From assembly GCA_030615435.1 (NCBI GenBank), contig JAUWZH010000088.1, forward strand, positions 1 through 9,757: DNA of 9,757 nt, in the 5' to 3' direction. A program made the translations under genes and the position numbers. This document shows positions 4,827 through 9,757 of the stretch, in pieces (the first letter of the stretch is position 1; the number at the start of each line of letters is the position of its first letter). The notes beneath the pieces were generated by a model. It ran no database searches. It was not told the origin of the DNA and worked only from the letters and a program-made list of their open reading frames with translations. Origin of the DNA: Candidatus Brocadiaceae bacterium. Its GTDB lineage: Bacteria > Planctomycetota > Brocadiia > SM23-32.

Positions 4827-5930
4827 ATGGCAGACAAGGACTACTACAAGATACTCGGCGTCTCCCCCGAGGCCTCGCAGGAAGAGATCCGCAAGGCGTA
4901 TCGCCGCCTCGCCAAGAGGTACCATCCGGATCGCAACAGGGGCAGCAAGGCGGCCGAGGAGAAGTTCAAGAGGATCGGCGAGGCCTACGGCGTTCTGGGG
5001 GACGAGGAGAAGCGCAAGCACTACGACCGGCTCAAAGACGCCCAGATGCACGGGGGCGGGGCGTGGAACTTCGAGGACCTGTTCGGCGGGGCCGGTCGCG
5101 CGCGGCGCGGAGGCGTCGGGCCCGAGGGCCCGGGCGGATTCGGCGACCTGTTCAGCCGCATCTTCGGCGGTGCGGGAGGCGTCGGCACCGAATACAGCAC
5201 TCGCCGCCGAGGGCGCGACGTCCACAGCCGGGTCAGGATATCCTTCGAGAAAGCCGCGCGGGGCGGCAAGGTGACCGTGCGGATGCCCCGACAGCGAGCC
5301 TGCGAGCGCTGCGGCGGAACCGGCGCCGCCCCCGGCACCGGCAGCGAGGTCTGCCCCAGGTGCGGGGGGAAAGGCACTGTTTCCAGCGGGCTCGGCGGGT
5401 TCAGCCTCTCGCGGCCATGCCCGCAGTGTTTCGGGCGCGGGCGCATCATCGAAAGGCCGTGTGCGGCCTGCCGCGGCACGGGCACCACCGAACAGGTCAG
5501 CTCGGTGCGGGTCAACATCCCCCCGGGCATAGAGAGCGGACAGAAGCTGCGCCTCAGCGGCATGGGCGAGCCGGGAGTGGGCGGAGCAGAGGCCGGGGAC
5601 CTGTTCCTGGAAGTGCAGGTCAAGGGCCATCCCACCTTCCGGCGGGACGGCCTCAACGTCTACAGCGCGCTCGAGGTGGACATGGCTGATGCGGCCCTCG
5701 GCACCAGGATGGAAGTGGAGACGATGGACGGGCGGGTCAGCGTGAAAGTGCCGCCCGGCACGCAGCCCGGCCAGAAGCTGCGCCTCAAGGGGCGCGGGCT
5801 GCGCGGCTCAGACGGACGGCAGGGCGATCACTTCGTGGAGGTGCGGGTGCGCATCCCGAGAAACATCACCCAAAGACAGAAAGACCTGCTGGAGGAGTTC
5901 AGCCGCAAGGCGGCTTCCTCCACGCAGTAG
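4827..5930 (+). CDS. dnaJ: Chaperone DnaJ (class A Hsp40)
   Basis: DnaJ is the cytoplasmic co-chaperone that delivers unfolded clients to DnaK and stimulates its ATPase. The 367-residue product has the full class A order. The J domain at 1-70 carries the HPD motif at 33-35. A Gly/Phe-rich linker runs from about 76 to 125. The zinc-binding domain has four intact CxxCxGxG repeats starting at C159 (CERCGGTG), C176 (CPRCGGKG), C198 (CPQCFGRG) and C212 (CAACRGTG). The C-terminal client-binding and dimerisation region follows ([18 protein letters not shown] at about 221 onward, and a second [16 protein letters not shown]). Length is typical (about 370). ATG 4827 is fixed by the J-domain start [12 protein letters not shown], even though no ribosome binding site is visible, which is odd and may be linked to the structured leader. 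hsp20 follows after 51 bases. grpE and dnaK, frequent neighbours, are absent here. Confidence 0.97.
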   Translation: MADKDYYKILGVSPEASQEEIRKAYRRLAKRYHPDRNRGSKAAEEKFKRIGEAYGVLGDEEKRKHYDRLKDAQMHGGGAWNFEDLFGGAGRARRGGVGPEGPGGFGDLFSRIFGGAGGVGTEYSTRRRGRDVHSRVRISFEKAARGGKVTVRMPRQRACERCGGTGAAPGTGSEVCPRCGGKGTVSSGLGGFSLSRPCPQCFGRGRIIERPCAACRGTGTTEQVSSVRVNIPPGIESGQKLRLSGMGEPGVGGAEAGDLFLEVQVKGHPTFRRDGLNVYSALEVDMADAALGTRMEVETMDGRVSVKVPPGTQPGQKLRLKGRGLRGSDGRQGDHFVEVRVRIPRNITQRQKDLLEEFSRKAASSTQ

Positions 5931-5931
5931 C

Positions 5932-5953
5932 GCTGCGAGGCGGCGGCCGCAGC
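5932..5953 (+). promoter_or_regulatory. Intercistronic hairpin between dnaJ and hsp20
   Basis: GCTGCG at 5932-5937 and CGCAGC at 5948-5953 form a perfect 6-bp GC-rich stem with a 10-nt loop, beginning immediately after the dnaJ stop. No T-run follows. It ends 14 bases before the AGGAG of hsp20, so it may protect transcripts from exonucleases or adjust expression of hsp20 relative to dnaJ. It does not overlap the ribosome binding site and has no ROSE or fourU signature. Confidence 0.35.
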
Positions 5954-5981
5954 AGTGCAAGACCCTCAGGAGTCAGAAAGA

Positions 5982-6431
5982 ATGCCCCAATCCAACGACC
6001 CCGTGCGTGTGAGGCCCGCCGACGAATCCGAAGTGTTCCGGCGCTGGATGGACGAATTCTTCGGGTTCTCCAGACCGGTGGCCAGGCAGGGGGGCGAGGC
6101 CTGGGTGCCCCCAACTGACATCTACGAGACCGAGCAGGACGTGGTAATCAAGATGTCCGTGCCCGGGATCAAGACGCAGAACGTGCGGGTCCTGTTCGAC
6201 GGAGACGTCGTCACTATCAGCGGATACCGCGAGAGCCCTCCCGAGGCGGGACTGGTCGCCTATCACCGCATGGAGATTCGCAACGGCTATTTCGAGCGCA
6301 GGGTGGTCATCCACAGGCCAATCAACCCCGAGGCAGCCACTGCGCAGTACCGGGACGGGTTCCTCTGGATTCAGATACCGAAGGTCGGCGTCCGCGTGCA
6401 CAGGGTCTACGCGCTGCGGCTCAGGCTGTAG
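5982..6431 (+). CDS. hsp20: Small heat shock protein, Hsp20/alpha-crystallin family
   Basis: This gene encodes a 149-residue ATP-independent holdase that binds unfolding proteins and keeps them ready for DnaK/DnaJ or proteolysis, usually as a large oligomer. A short N-terminal arm (1-38, with FRRWMDEFFGF) precedes the alpha-crystallin domain at about 40-136. That domain opens with WVPPTDIYETEQDVVIKMSVPGI, continues with VVTISGYRE, and contains the conserved GYFERRVVI strand and the A-x-Y-x-DGFLWIQIPK end. The C-terminus is very short and closes with LRLRL, which could act as a variant of the I/V-x-I/V oligomerisation motif; the usual charged tail after it is missing. ATG 5982 is chosen because AGGAG at 5968-5972 lies nine bases before it. 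An in-frame GTG at 5955 would add nine residues without a ribosome binding site. It sits 51 bases after dnaJ and 131 before lon, consistent with one stress transcript. Confidence 0.92.
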   Translation: MPQSNDPVRVRPADESEVFRRWMDEFFGFSRPVARQGGEAWVPPTDIYETEQDVVIKMSVPGIKTQNVRVLFDGDVVTISGYRESPPEAGLVAYHRMEIRNGYFERRVVIHRPINPEAATAQYRDGFLWIQIPKVGVRVHRVYALRLRL

Positions 6432-6502
6432 GGGTGCTGTGGAAAAGCCTCCGGCGCGGCGTCAAGGTTGCCCGAAGGCATATCGAAGCGGACGACAGGC
6501 AT

Positions 6503-6531
6503 CCCCGGTGCCGAGCGGATGGGTACCGGGG
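6503..6531 (+). promoter_or_regulatory. Strong GC hairpin in the hsp20-lon gap
   Basis: CCCCGGT at 6503-6509 and ACCGGGG at 6525-6531 are a perfect 7-bp inverted repeat. The stem continues inward through G6510-T6524, C6511-G6523 and C6512-G6522, giving ten pairs and a 9-nt loop. It lies about 30 bases before the lon ATG. No T-run follows, so it looks more like a processing or attenuation element, or an operator in DNA form, than an intrinsic terminator. I see no convincing promoter in the 131-base gap. Confidence 0.45.
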
Positions 6532-6562
6532 CGGTGATTGCTGACGTATAGGGCCTGGTTCG

Positions 6563-9058
6563 ATGCCGAATGACGAAAAACAGAGCGGTGAGCAGCACCC
6601 CGCGAAGCAGGATCGGGAAGAGGCCGAGCAGAAGGAACCGTCGGTTCCCGATGCCTCGGCGGACGGGGTGACTTCGCAGGTGGAGGCGGAGGCGGAAGCG
6701 AAGGAGGAACCTGCCCGCAAGAAGCTTCCGGCCGAACTGCTCGTGCTCCCGCAGGTGGGCAACGTGGTTTTCCCGGGGATGGTGTTGCCGGCGCACGTCA
6801 GGCAGGAAGAGCACCTGAAGGCGGTCGAGAAGATCGTGACGGGCGACAAGCTCTTCCTCGCCCTCACCGTCAAGGGCGAGCGCACCGGCGGCGCCGACCC
6901 CGAGGATTTCTACCGGGTCGGCACTGCGTGCATGGTGCTTCAGATGCTGAAGCTGCCGGACGGCTCGGTGCGGTTCATCGCCCAGGGCCTGCAGCGCAGC
7001 CGCGTGGAGGATTTCCTCGTGTCGGACTCGCAACTTCAGGCCCGAGTGACACACCTCTCGGACGTGGAGAGCAAGGACCTTGAGACCACCGCACTGGCCA
7101 AGAACCTGCGCGCGCAGTTCCTGCACCTTCTGGATGGGCTGCCGGGGGCGACGGAGGAGATCAAGGTCCTCGCCGCCAACGTTGAAGGGGCCGGGCACCT
7201 CGCCGACTTCATCTGCTCCAACCTCGACATCTCCGTCGAGGAAGAGCAGAAGGTTCTGGAGACCCTCGAGGTCAAGGAACGCCTGAAGCTCATCACCAAA
7301 GTGCTCGCCCGCGAGATGGAGTACCAGCGGGTCGCGCAGCGGATCCAGTCAGAGGCTCGCAGCGAGATTGACAAGGGCCAGCGCGAATACTACCTGCGCC
7401 AGCAGCTCAAGGCGATCCAGGAAGAACTGGGCGAGAGCGACGCCCAGACGGTCGAGATCAACGAGCTGAGCGAGAAGCTGCGGGCCAAGAACCTCCCCGA
7501 CGAGGCCCACGAGGCGGCGGAGCACGAGCTGAGCCGCCTGAAGGCAATAAACCCGGCCAGCCCCGAATACGCCGTCGTGCGCACCTATCTGGACTGGATC
7601 TTTGAGCTGCCCTGGCGCGAAAGCACCCCCGATAACCTCGACCTGGAAATGGCGCGCAGGGTGCTGGAAGAGGACCACTACGGGCTGGAGAAGGTCAAGG
7701 AGCGGGTGCTGGAGTTCCTCGCCGTGCGGAAGCTGCGCGAGGACATGCGCGGCTCCATACTGTGTTTCGTCGGGCCGCCGGGCACCGGCAAGACCTCCAT
7801 CGGCAAGTCCATCGCCCGCGCGATGGGGCGCAACTACCTGCGCATCTCGCTCGGCGGGGTGCGCGACGAGGCGGAAGTCCGCGGCCACCGCCGCACCTAC
7901 GTCGGCGCGCTGCCCGGACAGATCATCCTGAGCCTGAAGAAGGCCGGCTCCAACAACCCCGTCTTCATGCTCGACGAGGTGGACAAGCTCGGCACCGATT
8001 TCCGCGGCGACCCCGCAAGCGCCCTGCTCGAAGTGCTCGACCCGGAACAGAACTCCACCTACACCGACCACTACCTCGACCTCCCCTTCGATTTGTCCCG
8101 GGTGATGTTCATCTGCACGGCGAATATCCTCGACACCGTTCCGCCGGCACTGCGTGACCGCATGGAGGTGCTGGAGTTCCCGGGCTACACCGAGGAGGAG
8201 AAGCTCCAGATCGCCCGGCGCTACCTCGTGCCCCACCAGATCGAAGGGCACGGCCTGAAGCCCGAGCACCTGAGTTTCTCCGATGGGGCCCTGAGCAGGA
8301 TCGTCGGCGAATACACCCGAGAGGCCGGCGTGCGGAACCTGGAGCGGCAAATCGCCGCGGTCTGCCGCAAGGTGGCAAAGGCCGTCGCCTCGGGACAAAA
8401 GCAGTCCGAGGGGGTGGACGAGCAGAAGCTGGAACAGATGCTCGGCCCGCCGCAGTTCTTCAGGGAGGTCGTCGAGCGCGTCACCGAGCCGGGAGTCGCC
8501 ATCGGACTCGCCTGGACCCCCATGGGGGGGACGGTGATCTTCGTGGAGGCCAACAGTGTCCCCGGGGATGGCAAGCTCATCCTTACCGGCCAGCTCGGGC
8601 CGGTGATGAAGGAAAGCGCACAGGCGGCCCTCACTTACGTCCGGGCGCACGCCGGGCGGCTCGGTGTGGAGCCGCGGGTGTTTTCCGAGCACGACTTCCA
8701 CATCCACGTGCCCGCCGGCGCCATCCCTAAAGACGGCCCGTCGGCGGGAGTTACCATGGGCATGGCGCTGATCTCGCTGTGCACGAGGCGCATCCTCAGG
8801 CATAACGTCGCCATGACGGGCGAGATCACCCTGCGGGGAAAGGTCCTGCCCGTGGGCGGCATCAAGGAGAAGGTCCTCGCTGCCCTCCAGGCCGGCATTG
8901 ACACCGTGGTTCTGCCGAAGCAGAACCAGAAGGACCTCAGCGACATCCCGCCTTACGCCAAAGACAAACTTGAGTTCGTCCTGGTGGACAAGATGGAGGA
9001 CATCCTGCCGGTGGCACTGCGCGACGGCGAAGAAAACGGCGCAAACGCCGGCCAGTAG
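6563..9058 (+). CDS. lon: ATP-dependent protease Lon (LonA type)
   Basis: Lon is the cytoplasmic hexameric AAA+ serine protease that degrades misfolded and short-lived regulatory proteins. The 831-residue product has an unconserved, acidic, Ala/Glu-rich extension (1-52), then the LON substrate-binding domain (ELLVLPQVGNVVFPGMVLP, to about 245), a coiled helical linker (EREYYLRQQLKAIQEELGE-type segment), and the AAA+ module. That module has Walker A GPPGTGKTS at 404-412, the LGGVRDEAEVRGHRRTYVGALPG pore-loop segment, and Walker B VFMLDE at 467-472. The S16 protease domain has nucleophile S727 in PKDGPSAG and its partner K768 in GGIKEK. All catalytic residues are intact, and the length is slightly above the 780-820 usual range because of the N-terminal extension. 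ATG 6563 has only a weak AGGG at 6550-6553 upstream. Position after dnaJ and hsp20 suggests joint expression under proteotoxic stress. The LonA form (broad LON domain, one protease unit) excludes the membrane-bound LonB type. Confidence 0.97.
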   Translation: MPNDEKQSGEQHPAKQDREEAEQKEPSVPDASADGVTSQVEAEAEAKEEPARKKLPAELLVLPQVGNVVFPGMVLPAHVRQEEHLKAVEKIVTGDKLFLALTVKGERTGGADPEDFYRVGTACMVLQMLKLPDGSVRFIAQGLQRSRVEDFLVSDSQLQARVTHLSDVESKDLETTALAKNLRAQFLHLLDGLPGATEEIKVLAANVEGAGHLADFICSNLDISVEEEQKVLETLEVKERLKLITKVLAREMEYQRVAQRIQSEARSEIDKGQREYYLRQQLKAIQEELGESDAQTVEINELSEKLRAKNLPDEAHEAAEHELSRLKAINPASPEYAVVRTYLDWIFELPWRESTPDNLDLEMARRVLEEDHYGLEKVKERVLEFLAVRKLREDMRGSILCFVGPPGTGKTSIGKSIARAMGRNYLRISLGGVRDEAEVRGHRRTYVGALPGQIILSLKKAGSNNPVFMLDEVDKLGTDFRGDPASALLEVLDPEQNSTYTDHYLDLPFDLSRVMFICTANILDTVPPALRDRMEVLEFPGYTEEEKLQIARRYLVPHQIEGHGLKPEHLSFSDGALSRIVGEYTREAGVRNLERQIAAVCRKVAKAVASGQKQSEGVDEQKLEQMLGPPQFFREVVERVTEPGVAIGLAWTPMGGTVIFVEANSVPGDGKLILTGQLGPVMKESAQAALTYVRAHAGRLGVEPRVFSEHDFHIHVPAGAIPKDGPSAGVTMGMALISLCTRRILRHNVAMTGEITLRGKVLPVGGIKEKVLAALQAGIDTVVLPKQNQKDLSDIPPYAKDKLEFVLVDKMEDILPVALRDGEENGANAGQ

Positions 9059-9067
9059 GGAGAAACC

Positions 9068-9155
9068 GTGAACGGAGACGCCCTTACCCTCGCCGGCTGA
9101 GGTGGAGAAGCTGGACCCGCTGGTGGCCAGGATCCAGGAGCAGACCGCCGGATGA
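9068..9155 (+). pseudogene. Possible frameshifted mini-ORF after lon
   Basis: GTG 9068 has GGGAG ten nt before it (9058-9062) and reads MNGDALTLAG to a TGA at 9098-9100. An overlapping frame reads PLPSPAEVEKLDPLVARIQEQTAG to TGA 9153-9155 but has no good start of its own. Joined by a one-base shift, the two would make a small polar helical peptide of about 28 residues. It may be a degraded gene end, a sequencing indel in a real small gene, or chance. I recognise no family. Confidence 0.2.
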
Positions 9156-9180
9156 GGCCCGTGGGAGCATGTGGCAGGGG

Positions 9181-9201
9181 CGCCCTCGCCTTTGCGGGGC
9201 G
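9181..9201 (+). other. Hairpin in the lon-ispG gap
   Basis: CGCCC 9181-9185 pairs with GGGCG 9197-9201, and CGC 9187-9189 with GCG 9194-9196, leaving a single bulged T and a CTTT tetraloop: eight GC pairs in all. No T-run follows (TGGCCGCC instead), so an intrinsic terminator of the standard type is not supported, though it separates the stress genes from ispG. Confidence 0.35.
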
Positions 9202-9237
9202 TGGCCGCCTCCAATCCCTTTCAGAGGCCCTCGACCC

Positions 9238-9757
9238 ATGGAACGGAGAAAGACGCGCCCGGTCAGCGTCGGAGCCGTAACGATCGGCGGGGATGCGCCG
9301 ATCAGCGTCCAGTCCATGACCAAGACCCATACCGAGGAGGTGGACGCGACCGTCCGGCAGATCGAGGAGCTGGCGGAGATGGGCTGCGAGATAATCCGCT
9401 GCGCGGTCCCCCATCGGCGGGCCGCGCGCGCGCTGCGCCGGATCGCAAAGGACTCGCCACTGCCGCTGATCGCAGACATCCACTTCGACCCCCGGCTCGC
9501 CCTCCAGGCCATTGAGGCGGGAGTGGACGGGGTGAGGGTCAATCCAGGCACGATATCGGACATGGACGGGCTGAAGGAGGTGTTCCGCGCCGCCGCCTCA
9601 GCAGGCACGAAGGTGAGGGTCGGCGTGAACTCCGGGTCCGTGCGCCCCCGCAAGGGGTGGGAAGTGACAGAGCGCGGTGCCGGCGGGGACGATCTCGCCT
9701 CCCTCATGGTGCAGGAGGCGCTCAAGTGCTGCGAAATCGCCGAGGCCGAGGGCTGCG
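9238..9757 (+). CDS. ispG: 4-hydroxy-3-methylbut-2-enyl diphosphate synthase IspG (GcpE), 5' part
   Basis: IspG is the [4Fe-4S] enzyme of the non-mevalonate (MEP) isoprenoid pathway that reductively opens methylerythritol cyclodiphosphate to HMBPP. The frame is open from ATG 9238 through the window end, giving the first 173 codons of a protein that is usually 350-400 residues or longer in some phyla. Visible family features of the N-terminal TIM-barrel half are PVSVGAVTIGGDAPISVQSMTKTHTEEVDATVRQI, then GCEIIRCAVP, PLIADIHFDPRLAL, VDGVRVNPGTI and KVRVGVNSGSV. The iron-sulphur ligands lie in the C-terminal half, beyond the window. AGAGG at 9223-9227 is ten bases before the ATG. It lies 179 bases after lon and is not obviously part of the stress operon. 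The usual HFDYRLAL has Pro in place of Tyr here. Identification is firm; only the 3' extent is unknown. Confidence 0.95.
   Translation, partial: MERRKTRPVSVGAVTIGGDAPISVQSMTKTHTEEVDATVRQIEELAEMGCEIIRCAVPHRRAARALRRIAKDSPLPLIADIHFDPRLALQAIEAGVDGVRVNPGTISDMDGLKEVFRAAASAGTKVRVGVNSGSVRPRKGWEVTERGAGGDDLASLMVQEALKCCEIAEAEGC

Noticed and set aside
4703..5689. Plus-strand frame of 328 codons overlapping dnaJ
   Set aside because: It begins from a TTG without ribosome binding site and reads as Arg/Gly-rich low-complexity sequence, a frame shadow of dnaJ.
5955..5981. GTG 5955 as the start of hsp20
   Set aside because: No ribosome binding site; ATG 5982 has AGGAG nine bases upstream and gives the usual family length.
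7349..9214. Very long open frame (621 codons) on the minus strand opposite lon
   Set aside because: It mirrors the GC-rich codon pattern of lon, shows no family motif, and lon itself has all domains and catalytic residues. The same applies to the minus-strand frames at 3425-4567, 4788-5630, 5973-6401 and 6407-7198.
1..9757. CRISPR array, transposase, integrase or tandem repeats
   Set aside because: No regularly spaced repeats and no recombinase motifs were seen anywhere in the window.

Overview
This window is a bacterial chromosome segment with every supported gene on the + strand. The housekeeping genes are GC-rich (a hand count of 3901-3960 gives 37 of 60 G/C). It carries an RF2 gene with programmed frameshift, an IspG-type isoprenoid gene and a classical DnaJ/Hsp20/Lon set. 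The phylum cannot be fixed by eye. A GC-rich, Gram-negative-like lineage, perhaps of the Planctomycetota/PVC type, is only an impression.

Layout. (1) 1-1162: prfB (release factor 2), split by an in-frame UGA at 112-114 and restored by a +1 shift on CTT-TGA-C; its usual upstream Shine-Dalgarno-like stimulator is weak here. (2) 1163-2962: an accessory-looking insert of lower G+C (21 of 60 in 1441-1500). It holds a small multi-pass membrane protein of unknown function, a decayed C-terminal fragment of an FGGY-family sugar kinase, and a class I SAM methyltransferase started from GTG with a strong ribosome binding site. Just downstream are a short sequence reminiscent of a recombination-site end and a short dispersed-repeat-like motif. 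(3) 3094-4582: a good promoter followed by a TrkH/KtrB-type potassium transporter subunit with all four selectivity-filter loops. (4) 4599-9058: a proteostasis block, dnaJ - hsp20 - lon. It begins with a near-consensus sigma70-type promoter and a leader of about 184 nt rich in inverted repeats, including two mutually exclusive pairings. (5) 9059-9757: a short non-coding stretch with a possible degraded mini-ORF, then the 5' part of ispG (gcpE), cut by the window end.

How the genes work together. DnaJ, the small heat shock protein and Lon act at successive points of protein quality control: client delivery to DnaK, holding of unfolded protein, and degradation. Their order suggests co-expression, although hairpins between the genes could adjust relative levels. 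dnaK, grpE and the RCK partner (trkA/ktrA) of the potassium channel are not in this window. The most unusual non-coding element is the dnaJ leader, a candidate cis-regulatory RNA for the stress cluster. I found no CIRCE operator, CRISPR array, tRNA, rRNA or transposase gene.
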